Position numbers and translations under genes: made by a program. A model generated the notes under the pieces. It saw nothing but the letters and a program-made list of their open reading frames with translations. It was not told the DNA's origin and made no database searches. From Microtetraspora fusca (GTDB lineage Bacteria; Actinomycetota; Actinomycetes; Streptosporangiales; Streptosporangiaceae), in NCBI RefSeq assembly GCF_001570365.1, contig NZ_BBYK01000055.1, positions 1 through 64,000 on the forward strand: a DNA stretch of 64,000 nucleotides, given 5' to 3'. Of the stretch, positions 29,014 to 38,129 are shown one piece after another. The stretch's first letter is position 1; each line of letters opens with the position of its first letter.

Positions 29014-30672
29014 TCAGAGATCGGCGAGAAGCTCTCGCATGGTGTCGAGCCCGGCCGGGCCGCCGCGCAGCGCCCGGGTGTGGAAGTCCTTCAGGTCGAA
29101 CGCGGCGCCCCGCCTGGCCCTGACCTCCTCGCGCAGGTCGAGCCAGAGCCGCTCCCCGAGCTTGTACGCGGACGCCTGCCCCGGCCAGCCGAGATAGCGG
29201 TCGATCTCGTCGGCCGCGCGGACCCGGTCCGTCAGCGTCCTGGTGGTCAGGAACTCCACCCCCAGTTCGGGCGTCCACCGCTCCCCTTCGTGGAAGCCGG
29301 TGCCCGCCGGAATCTCCAGTTTCAGATGCAGGCCGATGTCGAGCACCACCCGGGCGGCCCGGAACAGGCTCTTGTTCAGCATGCCGAGCAGCGGAGCGTC
29401 GTCGAGATGGCCGAGCTCGCGCATCAGCCGCTCGGCGTAGAGCGCCCATCCCTCGCCGTGACCGTCGATGAAGCACAGCAGCCGTTGGAACCGGTTGAGG
29501 CCGGATGTCGCCACCACCGTGCCGATCTGCAGGTGGTGTCCGGGCACGCCCTCGTGGTAGACGGTGCTGGCCTCGCGCCAGACCGAGAACTCCTCCTCGC
29601 CCTCCGGCAGCGACCACCACATCGTGCCGGGCCGGCTGAAGTCCTCGGTGGGATTCGTGTAGTAGGCGCCCGTCCCGCCGCCTGGCGGCGCGATCCGGCA
29701 GTCCAGCCGCATTAGCTCGTCCGGGATGTCGAAATGGGTGCCGCGAAGGTCGTCCAGCGCCCGGCCGGACAACTCCCGCATCCACGCCTGGAATCCGTCC
29801 TGGCCGAGCACGCGATAGCGGGGATCGGCGTCCAGCGCCGCCGCGGCCTCGGCGGGACCGGCCCCGGGCCGGATCCGGTCGGCGAGCCGGGCCATCTCCG
29901 CCTCGATGCGGTGGAACTCCTCCCAGCCCCACGCGTACGCCTCGCGCGGGTCCAGCCTCGCCCCGAGGGCCGACCGCGACGCCAGTCCGTACAGCTCCGC
30001 GCCGATCGCGTCCTCGCTCCGGGACCTGGGCCCCAGCTCGTCGCGGAGGAAGGCGGCCAGCTCGGCGTAGGCCGCGGCCGCCGTCCGCGCCGCCGTCTCC
30101 AGCTCGGCGCGCAGGGCGTCCCCCACCTCGGCCGACCGGGTGAAGACGGCGAAGAAGCCGTCGGGGGCGGACCAGGTCTCGCACTGCCCGATGGCCCGCC
30201 GTACCTGCCGTGCCGCGGCCACCCGGCCCTCGTCGGCCGCCGCCGACAACGACGCGCGGTATCCGGCCAGCGCGTCCGGCACCGCGCCGAGTCGCCTGGC
30301 GATGACCGCCCAGTCCTCGGCCGTCGCCGTGGGCATCAGGTCGAACACCCAGCGGATGCTCTGGACGGGGCTCGTGATCACGTTGAGCTCCGCCTGCGGC
30401 GAGCCGGCCTCGTGTTCCTCCACTCGCAGGCCGATCCGCTCGGCGAACACGGCCTGCGCGACGCGCTCGCTCTCGTCGGCCGCGCGGGCGGCGGAGATCC
30501 GGGCCAGCGCGCTCCTGGCCAGCTCCGCACGGGCGCGGTGGCCGTCGGGGGACAGGTCGGGGAGTCGGTCGTCGTGGCCGCGGATGCCGGACTCGGTGGC
30601 GGCGATCGGATTCAACCGCGCGTAGTCGTCGACGTAGCTGTCGCAGATGTGGTGCACAGTTGGGGGGATCAT
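29014..30672 (-). CDS. DUF885 family protein, putative metallopeptidase
   Basis: A 552-residue protein of the DUF885 family, thought to be zinc metallopeptidase-like. The motif HEGVPGHHLQIG near residue 370 is the family's HExxxGHH metal site, with the supporting DGHGEGWALYAERLM about 35 residues later. No signal peptide is seen, so it is probably cytoplasmic. ATG 30672 begins the conserved N-terminus; the upstream in-frame TTG lacks support. It reads in the same direction as the peptide cluster but is separated by 556 bp, so participation in peptide maturation or self-protection is speculative. Confidence 0.85.
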   Translation of the reverse strand: MIPPTVHHICDSYVDDYARLNPIAATESGIRGHDDRLPDLSPDGHRARAELARSALARISAARAADESERVAQAVFAERIGLRVEEHEAGSPQAELNVITSPVQSIRWVFDLMPTATAEDWAVIARRLGAVPDALAGYRASLSAAADEGRVAAARQVRRAIGQCETWSAPDGFFAVFTRSAEVGDALRAELETAARTAAAAYAELAAFLRDELGPRSRSEDAIGAELYGLASRSALGARLDPREAYAWGWEEFHRIEAEMARLADRIRPGAGPAEAAAALDADPRYRVLGQDGFQAWMRELSGRALDDLRGTHFDIPDELMRLDCRIAPPGGGTGAYYTNPTEDFSRPGTMWWSLPEGEEEFSVWREASTVYHEGVPGHHLQIGTVVATSGLNRFQRLLCFIDGHGEGWALYAERLMRELGHLDDAPLLGMLNKSLFRAARVVLDIGLHLKLEIPAGTGFHEGERWTPELGVEFLTTRTLTDRVRAADEIDRYLGWPGQASAYKLGERLWLDLREEVRARRGAAFDLKDFHTRALRGGPAGLDTMRELLADL

Positions 30673-30867
30673 TCTCTGGACGATACCCAAGCGCCCCCGG
30701 CCCGGCCCTCGGGAAAACCGTGCCGCACAACACGATCAGACCCGTGGAACAGGTCTCCGGAACCGATCCTCGACGCCTCTCCAACCGGCCGCCAGCGCCC
30801 CTGGGCGCCTATGGATGCCACCGTAAGAACGGCGCCGGCGGGCGGACCGGCGGTCGATCCATTCCGG

Positions 30868-31434
30868 CTATTCCGGCCGCGACGGCCCGACGGCCGGCTC
30901 GGTGGAGCCACCAGGGGGCAGATCGAGCCTGTGGCGCGCCCACCGTCGGTCAGGAAGCCCGAACTCCATTCCGTTCTCATCGAGGGCGTTGTAGATCGTC
31001 ATGCGGCCATGCGGGAAAACGAAGCCGACGGCCACCGTCCCATGTGCGATGTCGTTCTCATCGGTCCATTCAAGAAGCTCCACGGCCCGTAACCTCTGCC
31101 CCTTGAACTGCGCCAACTCGTCGAGCACACCCTCACGCCATGCGAGCCGGAACGCCTCTCCGGCCCAATCGAGCGGCTGACCGGGATCGACGGTGTTCCA
31201 TGTGATCGAGATTTCGTCGAACTTCTGATGCACGATCTCGACCTGTTCGCCGTCGAAATCCAGGAGGACCACACCGTCGGAGAACCACGCGTCCTCGTCG
31301 AGGTCCCAAACCAGCAAGGCGTGGGTCAGCTTCCGTCCTTCCAACATGGCAAGTCTCCGCCCATGAGCGGCAGCGACCGCCAAACGACCACTCAGCCATG
31401 CCGGCCTGTAACCGGCGATCCCGAAGTCGAACAT
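30868..31434 (-). CDS. Conserved protein of unknown function, acidic N-terminal beta domain
   Basis: A 188-residue soluble protein I cannot assign. Visible features are an alternating strand pattern with ALLVWDLDEDAWFSDGVVLL near residue 40, DGEQVEIVHQKFDEISITWN near 62-81, and a proline-rich tail. Proteins of this look occur as stand-alone orphans and as immunity-like partners in actinomycetes, but no toxin gene is next to it. No ribosome site is clear at the ATG 31434. It is oriented toward the DUF885 gene. Confidence 0.6.
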   Translation of the reverse strand: MFDFGIAGYRPAWLSGRLAVAAAHGRRLAMLEGRKLTHALLVWDLDEDAWFSDGVVLLDFDGEQVEIVHQKFDEISITWNTVDPGQPLDWAGEAFRLAWREGVLDELAQFKGQRLRAVELLEWTDENDIAHGTVAVGFVFPHGRMTIYNALDENGMEFGLPDRRWARHRLDLPPGGSTEPAVGPSRPE

Positions 31435-31836
31435 CTGGTGATGATGCCGGGTGTCGGCGTCAGGAGGTCAACCCCTTATGAGCAGGCCACAGCGTCGATC
31501 AAGGAGGGGGCCACGATGGGTCCGAACCGGCGGCGGCGGCGAAGCGCGGAATTCAGTTCGCCGATGAGGTAGTCGCGAATCTCGGTAGTGGAGCGTGGCT
31601 CGGGGGAGATCATCACATCATCCTCGTCGACGGCGAAGTGCCGGCCAAGCCCAAGTCGTGAGATGCCGGAGCGCCGTCGGCACCGGCCTCCAGACGGCGT
31701 TGTGAAGGGACTTTCGTCCCGACGATCCGGGCCTCTGGCCAGCGGACGGCGGCCCGCGCTCGGCGGAGGGTGGATGGAGAGGCAGTACGGAGACAGCCGG
31801 CCGGGGCGATCACTCACCGATGGGACCAGGCCAGTC
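31435..31836. other. 402-bp stretch without a supported gene
   Basis: It contains the rtcB promoter region at its right end. A minus-strand frame (31476-31817) has a plausible protein-like part, [20 protein letters not shown] at about 31590-31640, but its N-terminal half is low-complexity and it has no ribosome site, so I do not call it; it may be a degraded gene end. Confidence 0.4.
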
Positions 31837-33234
31837 GTGAAACTCGTTCAGGAGACACCGTTCCGATTCCGGATCGAGCGGCACGGGCCGATGCGGGTGC
31901 CGGGGATCGTGTTCACCACCCCTGACCTCCTTCCTGAAGAGGAGGCCCTGCGGCAGGTGGCCAACGTGGCGACTCTGCCGGACATCGTCCGGGCGTCGTA
32001 CGCCATGCCCGACCTGCACTGGGGGTACGGCTTCCCGATCGGCGGCGTGGCCGCGACGGACGTGGCGGCGGGGGGCGTCGTCTCCCCTGGAGGGGTCGGA
32101 TTCGACATCTCCTGCGGGGTTCGCCTCCTCGCCGCCGACCTGCTGCGTGATCAGCTCGCTCCTCGGCTGAACCGGCTGATGGACGAGCTCGACCTGGCCA
32201 CGCCACGCGGGCTCGGACGCGGCGGCGTGTGGCCGCTGCCCGGGTCCGCGCAGCTCGACCGTGTGCTGCGCGAGGGGGCGCGCTACGCCGTGGAACAGGG
32301 GCACGGGGTTCCCCGCGATCTCGACCGGTGCGAGGATCAGGGCGCGGTCGCCGGTGCCGACCCGGCGCAGGTCAGCAGCCGGGCCGTCGAAAGAGGCGCC
32401 GCCCAGGTCGGCAGTCTCGGCTCGGGAAACCACTTCCTCGAAGTCCAGGCCGTCGCCGAGATCTACGACGCCGAGGTGGCCGCCGCGTTCGGCCTCCGGC
32501 TCGGGCAGGTGTGCGTGATGATCCACTGTGGCTCGCGCGGCCTGGGGCACCAGATCTGTAGCGAGCACGTCCGTGCCATGGACAAGGCCATGGCACGGTA
32601 CGGCATCCACGTTCCCGATCGGCAGTTGGCCTGCGCCCCCGTCGACTCACCAGAGGGCCGGGCGTATCTGGGGGCGATGGCCGCCGCCGCGAACTACGGC
32701 CGGGCCAACCGCCAACTGCTGTCCGAGGCGGCCAGGCGCGTCTTCGACCGCGTCACCGGTGCCGCCCTCGACCTCGTGTACGACGTGTCACACAACATGG
32801 CAAAGCTGGAGGAGCACGACGGCCACCGGCTGTGCGTCCACCGCAAGGGCGCCACCCTGGCGCTCCCGCCACACCATCCTGACCTCCCCGCCGACCTGGC
32901 GCCCTTCGGCCAGCCGGTGTTCATCCCCGGCACGATGGGCACCGCCTCGTACGTACTCACCGGGGTGGCCGACGGGCCCGCCTTCCACTCCACGTGCCAC
33001 GGCGCGGGCCGGGTCCAGAGCCGCCACCAGGCCGCGCGCTCCGTTCGGGGCCGCGACCTGCGCGACCGGCTGGAGGCGCGGGGCATCGCCGTACGAGCGT
33101 CGTCGTGGCGCGGCCTGACCGAGGAGACTCCGACCGCCTACAAGGACGTCGATTCCGTGGTCGCCGCCGGCGTCGGCGCCGGGCTGTGCGGCAACGTCGC
33201 CAAACTGGTGCCGCTCGGCGTGGTGAAGGGCTGA
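31837..33234 (+). CDS. rtcB: RNA-splicing ligase RtcB
   Basis: A 465-residue RtcB. Family blocks are intact: [16 protein letters not shown] near residue 53, the metal cysteine in [14 protein letters not shown] near 93, [13 protein letters not shown] near 193, [12 protein letters not shown] near 229, and the guanylylated histidine in [14 protein letters not shown] (His388). RtcB joins RNA 3'-phosphate or 2',3'-cyclic phosphate ends to 5'-hydroxyl ends using GTP. I use GTG 31837, which begins the conserved region; its ribosome site is weak. Its activator archease is encoded 4 bp downstream, so this is a working RNA repair operon. Confidence 0.95.
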   Translation: MKLVQETPFRFRIERHGPMRVPGIVFTTPDLLPEEEALRQVANVATLPDIVRASYAMPDLHWGYGFPIGGVAATDVAAGGVVSPGGVGFDISCGVRLLAADLLRDQLAPRLNRLMDELDLATPRGLGRGGVWPLPGSAQLDRVLREGARYAVEQGHGVPRDLDRCEDQGAVAGADPAQVSSRAVERGAAQVGSLGSGNHFLEVQAVAEIYDAEVAAAFGLRLGQVCVMIHCGSRGLGHQICSEHVRAMDKAMARYGIHVPDRQLACAPVDSPEGRAYLGAMAAAANYGRANRQLLSEAARRVFDRVTGAALDLVYDVSHNMAKLEEHDGHRLCVHRKGATLALPPHHPDLPADLAPFGQPVFIPGTMGTASYVLTGVADGPAFHSTCHGAGRVQSRHQAARSVRGRDLRDRLEARGIAVRASSWRGLTEETPTAYKDVDSVVAAGVGAGLCGNVAKLVPLGVVKG

Positions 33235-33238
33235 CCAT

Positions 33239-33688
33239 ATGAAACGGCACCCCGAACCCGATGAAGGACCGCCCCCGACCCAGGGCCACACCACCCTGCC
33301 GCACACCGCGGACGTACGCATCAGGGCGTGGGCGCCAACCCGTGCCCAGTGCGTCGCGGAAGCCGTACGCGCGATGGTTGAGGGCTTCGCCGACCTCTCC
33401 GAAGCCGTCCAGTGCGGCACTCGGTCGCTCCATATCGACGTCGGGCCCCCGGAGGACCAGCTCCTGGCCGCACTCGACGAAGTGATCTATGAATTGGACG
33501 CCGGCGCGCGCGTTCCCTGCAGCGTCGACGTCCACGAGGACGAGGACGGGCTCCATCTGACCCTGGGCATGACCGACGTCGCGACCGTCCTCCAGATCGG
33601 GGCGGTTCCCAAGGGAGTCTCCCTCCATGACCTGCGATTCGACCGCTCACCCGAAGGATGGGTCTGCACGGTGACGGTTGACGTATAG
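33239..33688 (+). CDS. Archease, RtcB activator
   Basis: A 149-residue archease. The metal-binding HTADVRIRAWAP lies near residue 22-33 and the C-terminal DLRFDRSPEGWVCTVTVDV carries the second conserved acidic region. Archease speeds RtcB guanylylation and allows multiple turnover. The ATG at 33239 is 2-4 bp after the rtcB stop, with AAGGG inside the rtcB end as ribosome site, so the two are cotranscribed. The pair converges with the Rnl2-type ligase gene; a short GC hairpin (33757-33771) lies between. Confidence 0.92.
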   Translation: MKRHPEPDEGPPPTQGHTTLPHTADVRIRAWAPTRAQCVAEAVRAMVEGFADLSEAVQCGTRSLHIDVGPPEDQLLAALDEVIYELDAGARVPCSVDVHEDEDGLHLTLGMTDVATVLQIGAVPKGVSLHDLRFDRSPEGWVCTVTVDV

Positions 33689-33803
33689 CCGGGGGCAACG
33701 TTCGTTCCGCTGGATCGAGCGGCGGCCGCAGCGGTGCCGGGGCGGGGAGATTCAGCGGGGCGGTCCGCCCCTGGCAAGGGGGACGGCTGTTCTGCAGGGA
33801 CCG

Positions 33804-34754
33804 TCAGTGATCGTGGAATGTGGCCAGCGTGCGGGCTGCGGGCGTGAGCGCGGCGGCCAGGCGTCGGCGGTCGGGCTCGGGCAGGCCGCCGAGGTCGTCG
33901 TCGAGGTCGGCGATCAGGTCGGCCACCACCTCGGCGGCCAACTCCGCGATGCCGGCGGCCGGGCCGAGCTTGCTGCGGGCCGCGTCCGCCCGCGGCGGGG
34001 TGAGCCGCTCTACTGCGGCCGCCACCAGCCAGGACGGCACTCCCGTCACTCCTCCGGGCGGCGGCACGAACGGCCGGGCGCCGTTGTAGCGGGCGTCCTC
34101 GGCGAAGTCGGGATGCTTGACCTTCAGTACCGGCCGTGGTCCCCGTTCGCCTGTATGCCAAGACCCGGCGGGCTTGAGGACGTAGCCTTCGGCGCGGTTG
34201 TCGGGGAGTTCCGGAAGGCCCAGTGCGCCGGGCACGAGCGTCGGGAAGCCCACCGTCAACTCCCCTAGCTTCTGCCGATGGCCCTGCCCCAGCAGCGGCA
34301 CGCACTCCAAGCCCACACCGGACACCAGTTCCGCCAGCTCGGCGTGGCTCATCCAGCGTGGTCCCGACGGTGTTTCGAGAGCGCCGTCGAACGCCAGCCA
34401 TACCAGGTCAGGGCTGTACCACACACCGGTCTGCACCGGGCTGATGTCCTCGACCGGCGGCACCTCCGGATGCGGATAGCCTCCGCCGGCCAGTTCCCCG
34501 TACAGGATCACGTCCTGTCCGGCGGCCCGGGCCGCTGCCGCCGCCGCTGTCGCCAGCACCGGCCACAGTCGCGTCAGCCCGAAGAAAGTCTCAAGCCGAT
34601 CCTCGTCCAACAGCCCGCGCCGCCCGGCCGCCCGTGCCGTCCGGCCGTCGCTGACCAGCGCGAGATGCGCGCCGTGCACCTTCTCCTCGGCCACCCAGCT
34701 CCCGCCGGGCAACGGCCCGTCGCCGAACCGCTGCGGGATCTTCGGGTACCACAC
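33804..34754 (-). CDS. Rnl2-family RNA ligase
   Basis: A 316-residue ATP-dependent RNA ligase of the T4 Rnl2 type. The nucleotidyl lysine is Lys25 in VAEEKVHGAHLAL (motif I, KxHG). Motif III/IIIa-like VILYGELAGGGYPH is near residue 98, motif IV AEGYVLKP near 210 and motif V VLKVKHPDF near 230. These enzymes seal 3'-OH/5'-phosphate RNA nicks. I prefer GTG 34754 because GGAGG lies 8 bases upstream; an in-frame GTG at 34805 has no such site. Its gene converges on rtcB-archease, giving the cell both ligation chemistries in one place. Confidence 0.85.
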   Translation of the reverse strand: MWYPKIPQRFGDGPLPGGSWVAEEKVHGAHLALVSDGRTARAAGRRGLLDEDRLETFFGLTRLWPVLATAAAAAARAAGQDVILYGELAGGGYPHPEVPPVEDISPVQTGVWYSPDLVWLAFDGALETPSGPRWMSHAELAELVSGVGLECVPLLGQGHRQKLGELTVGFPTLVPGALGLPELPDNRAEGYVLKPAGSWHTGERGPRPVLKVKHPDFAEDARYNGARPFVPPPGGVTGVPSWLVAAAVERLTPPRADAARSKLGPAAGIAELAAEVVADLIADLDDDLGGLPEPDRRRLAAALTPAARTLATFHDH

Positions 34755-34973
34755 GGTTCCGACCTCCGTTCCATGCCCGGGCGCCCTGCTGCCCGGCCGG
34801 GACACTTCGGCGGGCAGCTTGTGACCGCCACATATGAAGCCGACTCCTCGCCGCCGGACCAGACCAGAGGCACCTTATCCGCAAAAAGATCAAAATGTAG
34901 AGCGCTACGTTTCCGCCCCGTCGCCGGGAGAACCGCTCACGATTTCCCGATGCGGACGTGACCCCATATCCCC

Positions 34974-35129
34974 TGGCAGCGCGGCCACGGCACCATCGCG
35001 GACATCGCCCGCGACGTCCACCTCTCGGCCGGCACGGTGCGCGACCACCTGTCCGCGGCCATCCAGAAGCTCGGCGCGCGGACCAGGGCCGAGGCCGTGG
35101 AGATCGCGGAGGGCAAGGGGTGGCTCTGA
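34974..35129 (+). pseudogene. C-terminal remnant of a NarL/LuxR response regulator
   Basis: Only the last 51 codons survive: IADIARDVHLSAGTVRDHLS, then AAIQKLGARTRAEAVEIAEG and KGWL before the stop. This is the recognition helix and end of a DesR-like response regulator. No start codon or receiver domain precedes it in frame. No partner kinase is nearby. Confidence 0.65.
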
Positions 35130-35250
35130 TCGGCCCACGGACCGGTCATACGACGTGCCGGGGCGACCTCGCCGAGCGCGGGTTTCCGGCGAGCCCCGGG
35201 TGATGGTCGGCTGCGGTTTTGTCCCCCAAATGTGATCGTCCATTACTAAT

Positions 35251-35562
35251 GTGATCAATGTGCGGAAAACGATCATGGCGGCTTTTGCCGCGGCAACACT
35301 GCTGCTCACCTCCGGCGCCCCCGCCTTCGCGGCCACCGGTACGCATTCGCACACGAGCTCGGCCGGCTGGTGTCAGAAAAGGCAACCGTCAGGCAGGTAC
35401 TACTACCTGCACAACAAACACTGGGACTGCGTCTCGCCCGGCGCCTTCTGTTCCAAAGCCCAGCACAACGCCTACGGATACTCCATGCGGGCCAGGGCCC
35501 ACGCCAAGCGATACAAGTGCGTCCGCTATCCCAGCAACACCTGGCACTGGAAGCCGGTCTAA
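35251..35562 (+). CDS. Small secreted cysteine-rich protein
   Basis: A 103-residue protein with a clear signal peptide: TIMAAFAAATLLLTSGAPAF then a likely cleavage after AFA near residue 27. The mature part, about 75 residues, has four cysteines (WCQK, WDCV, FCSK, YKCV) that could form two disulfides and is rich in Tyr, His, Lys and Arg, so it is basic. I do not recognise the family. GTG 35251 is the start of the frame; an in-frame GTG at 35260 is also possible and no ribosome site is strong. A secreted binding or antimicrobial-like role is only a guess. Confidence 0.65.
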   Translation: MINVRKTIMAAFAAATLLLTSGAPAFAATGTHSHTSSAGWCQKRQPSGRYYYLHNKHWDCVSPGAFCSKAQHNAYGYSMRARAHAKRYKCVRYPSNTWHWKPV

Positions 35563-35672
35563 CCACGCGCCGACATAAGCGACCGGACGGCACCGTCGAG
35601 TTTCCCCTCGGCGGTGCCGCTCTCTTTCAGTCGGGACGGCCGCCCTCATAAAGCGCATAGGTACACAGCGCG

Positions 35673-35691
35673 TACTACTTGTCGCGTAGTA
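35673..35691. promoter_or_regulatory. Inverted repeat, likely PadR operator
   Basis: TACTAC-TTGTCGC-GTAGTA, a perfect 6-7-6 inverted repeat 11 bp upstream of the PadR start codon. PadR proteins usually bind such a site in their own promoter. Confidence 0.7.
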
Positions 35692-35702
35692 ACCTGAGAG
35701 CC

Positions 35703-36002
35703 ATGCAAGCCAACGACTCGCAGACGCTCGTGCTGTGCGCGCTGGCCGACGGGCCGATGCACGGGTACGCGATCAACGCGGCGATCGAGCGGCTCACGGG
35801 ACAACGGCTGGGGCCGGGCAGCCTCTACGGCGCACTGACCCGCCTGGAGGCCAAGAACCTCATCGAGCCGGTCGAGGGAACCGGGCGCCAGCGCCCGGTC
35901 CGCCTGACCGCGCAGGGCCGCGAGGTGCTGGAGCAGGAGTTGCGCACCATGGCGCGGGTGGCCGCGGCCGGACTGAAGAGCCTGGGGGTGCGTACGGCAT
36001 GA
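35703..36002 (+). CDS. PadR-family transcriptional regulator
   Basis: A 99-residue PadR repressor of the short type. The winged helix is visible as TLVLCALADGPMHGYAINAA, PGSLYGALTRLEAKNLIEPV and the dimerisation helix TAQGREVLEQEL. PadR regulators typically repress a neighbouring membrane protein or exporter gene. ATG 35703 begins the conserved part, directly after the operator-like repeat, so the transcript may be nearly leaderless. The stop overlaps the next gene by 4 bp (ATGA), but that gene is broken. Confidence 0.9.
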   Translation: MQANDSQTLVLCALADGPMHGYAINAAIERLTGQRLGPGSLYGALTRLEAKNLIEPVEGTGRQRPVRLTAQGREVLEQELRTMARVAAAGLKSLGVRTA

Positions 36003-36398
36003 GCCTGGCCCGGCGGCTGGCCGGACTCTATCCGCCCGCCTTCCGGCAGCGATGGGGGCCGGACCTGGAGATCGAGATCAGGGCCGCGGGGGCACGGTCG
36101 TGGCCCAATCTGGCGGTGAGCGTGGCCGCCATGTGGCTGCATCCGGCCATCTGGCCCGCCGACTCGCGTTCTCAGCGGCACGCGCGGGCGGCCACGACTG
36201 CGGCGGCGGTGACGGCGGCTCCGGCTGGGCATGTGGACGCTCACCGCCACCTCCGCGATGACCGCGGCGGTCGTCCTCTCCCTCTCGGCGGCCAACGGGC
36301 ACCTCGGCCCCTCACCGACTCTGGTGAGCGCGGGCCTGCTCCTGCCCATGTCGGCGTACAAGTGGACGCTGAACGACCTGAACGGCCTGAACGCATAG
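35999..36398 (+). pseudogene. PadR-coupled membrane protein, frameshifted
   Basis: The gene begins normally after the PadR stop: MSLARRLAGLYPPAFRQRWG, PNLAVSVAAMWLHPAIWPAD, which is the conserved N-terminus of proteins commonly paired with PadR. After about residue 70 the frame becomes low-complexity, whereas another frame continues with membrane-helix sequence, MWTLTATSAMTAAVVLSLSA and SAGLLLPMSAYKW, ending at 36398. A frameshift, probably with a deletion, lies near 36190-36230. The original protein would have been a multi-helix membrane protein of unknown function. Confidence 0.6.
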
Positions 36399-36545
36399 GC
36401 GACGTTCGGGCTCGGGAGACGACCTTCACGAAGCGGGTCCGTGCCCGGAGATCACGCTTCAAAGCGCGCGGGGACCGGACGGCGGCCACCTGTAGCATGC
36501 CGCTGGCCCAATCGGTCGAGCACCACTCCACAAAAGGAGCGCCTC

Positions 36546-37490
36546 GTGCGAGACATCACCGTATTCAGCGGTAGCGCCCATCCCGAACTCGCGGCCGAAA
36601 TCTGCGCCCATTTGGGAACCCCGCTGCATCCGGTCCAAATCAAGCGTTTCGCCAACGACTGCCTGGAAGTGCAGTTGCAGGCCAACTGCCGAGAACGCGA
36701 CGTGTTTCTCATCCAGCCTCTCGTCCCTCCGGTCCAGGAACACCTCGTCGAGCTGCTCCTGATGCTGGACGCCGCCCGGGGCGCCTCGGCCGCGAGGACG
36801 ACCGTGGTGATGCCCCACTTCGCCTACGCCCGGTCGGACAAGAAGGACGCTCCGCGCATCTCCATCGGCGCGCGCCTGGTCGCCGACCTCCTGGTCGCCG
36901 CGGGGGCGAGCCGCGTGCTCACGATGACCCTGCACTCGCCCCAGGTCCACGGTTTCTTCAGCGTCCCGGTCGATCATCTGCACGCCCTGCGCGAGTTGGC
37001 CGCGCATTTCCGCCAGTACGACCTCTCCAACACCGTCATCGTCTCCCCCGACCTGGGCAACGCCAAGGAGGCCGCGGCCTTCGCCCGGCTCCTGGGCGTC
37101 GAGGTCGCGATGGGAGCCAAGCAGCGGCTGAGCGACGACCGGGTCACCATCAGCTCGGTGATCGGCGATGTCACGGGTAAGGACGTCATCGTCCTGGACG
37201 ACGAGATCGCCAAGGGTACGACGGTGATCGAGCTGCTGGACCGGCTCCGAGAACGCAAGGTCGGCTCGATACGCATCGCCTGCACCCACGGCCTGTTCGC
37301 CGGCGGAGCGGTCGACCGTCTCGGCAGCCAGTCCGACGTGGCGGAAATCGTCTGCACCAACACGGTGCCGGTCCCGGTGGTCGCGCCCGGCTCCAAGCTC
37401 CGCGTCCTGTCGATCGCGCCCGCCCTCGCCGAGGCCATGCGTCGCATCCACGACGGCGAATCGGTCAGCGCCCTGTTCGACGCACCTTGA
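36546..37490 (+). CDS. Ribose-phosphate pyrophosphokinase paralogue with atypical PRPP loop
   Basis: A 314-residue member of the PRPP synthetase family. Recognisable parts are the N-terminal TVFSGSAHPELA, the catalytic flexible-loop region YARSDKKDAPRISIGARLVA near residue 97, and TMTLHSPQVHGFFSVPVDHL near 130. The ribose-phosphate binding motif near residue 218 reads VLDDEIAKGTTVI; the usual second aspartate and the TGGT/TAGT loop are replaced. It may make PRPP less well or act on another substrate. GTG 36546 follows AAGGAG by 8 bases. A second, canonical prs is expected elsewhere, since this one has no purine or glmU neighbour. Confidence 0.8.
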   Translation: MRDITVFSGSAHPELAAEICAHLGTPLHPVQIKRFANDCLEVQLQANCRERDVFLIQPLVPPVQEHLVELLLMLDAARGASAARTTVVMPHFAYARSDKKDAPRISIGARLVADLLVAAGASRVLTMTLHSPQVHGFFSVPVDHLHALRELAAHFRQYDLSNTVIVSPDLGNAKEAAAFARLLGVEVAMGAKQRLSDDRVTISSVIGDVTGKDVIVLDDEIAKGTTVIELLDRLRERKVGSIRIACTHGLFAGGAVDRLGSQSDVAEIVCTNTVPVPVVAPGSKLRVLSIAPALAEAMRRIHDGESVSALFDAP

Positions 37491-37534
37491 CGACATAAAT
37501 CACGCCATAGCGCGATCCCGGCCATCCCGCCGAA

Positions 37535-37567
37535 GGCCCAGGTCACGGGCAGTCCTCGACCTGGGCC
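37535..37567. terminator. Terminator hairpin after the PRPP-synthetase paralogue
   Basis: GGCCCAGGTC and its exact complement GACCTGGGCC, a 10-bp stem with a 13-base loop, 45 bp past the stop. The rest of the gap to 37709 shows no gene. Confidence 0.65.
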
Positions 37568-37709
37568 GCATCCTTCCCGATCACAACGGCCCGTTGGACG
37601 GGATCAACCTGCGGCGTTTCTCCAGGAAGCAGGCCGATCCCCCGTCACATAAGTGACAGGCACTCCGCTTCCGGGCCGGTGCAGAGGGGTACGGCGACCG
37701 GAGTCCGCG

Positions 37710-38129
37710 CTACCTGACCTCGACGTAGTCGCCGCTCGTGGCGATCGACAGGTAGCGGTCCGTGTCCTTGAAGGAAACCACGGCGTACCAGGTGCCGGAC
37801 TTCTTGGCCTTGAACGTCTTGTGCCACCGCCCGTACCGGTCGGTGGTCACCGTTGCCACCACGGTCAGCGGCTTCTTCAAGCCGGGGCTGAATCCGATCT
37901 TCACCTTGGCCCCCTTCAGCGGCTGCCAGGTCTTCCCCTTCCACTGCAGCGTTCCGTGGACGGTCAGCGGCCGCCCCTTCTTCACCGGCTCCGGACCGGC
38001 GTCGAACCCGATGATTCGGGTTCGGTAGTAGTCGGTCGCATTCGACGGGACGGACGCGGCGTGGGCCGCGCCGGGGATGGCCAGTGCCCCCAGCGCGAGG
38101 CCGGCGGCGATCGCCAGCGATTTGAGCAT
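37710..38129 (-). CDS. Secreted beta-domain protein of unknown function
   Basis: A 139-residue exported protein. The signal peptide is LKSLAIAAGLALGALAIPGA with a likely cut after AHA near residue 25. The mature part is lysine-rich and beta-structured, with a repeat-like pattern of an immunoglobulin-type fold: GRPLTVHGTLQWKGKTWQPL near 55 and TVVATVTTDRYGRWHKTF near 85. Similar secreted proteins are frequent in filamentous actinomycetes without a known role. ATG 38129 has GGAGG 10 bases upstream; the longer frame has no signal peptide. Confidence 0.75.
   Translation of the reverse strand: MLKSLAIAAGLALGALAIPGAAHAASVPSNATDYYRTRIIGFDAGPEPVKKGRPLTVHGTLQWKGKTWQPLKGAKVKIGFSPGLKKPLTVVATVTTDRYGRWHKTFKAKKSGTWYAVVSFKDTDRYLSIATSGDYVEVR

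Noticed and set aside
31476-31817. A 113-codon minus-strand frame before rtcB
   Set aside because: Half is low-complexity, no ribosome site, no recognised family; recorded as a possible degraded gene only.
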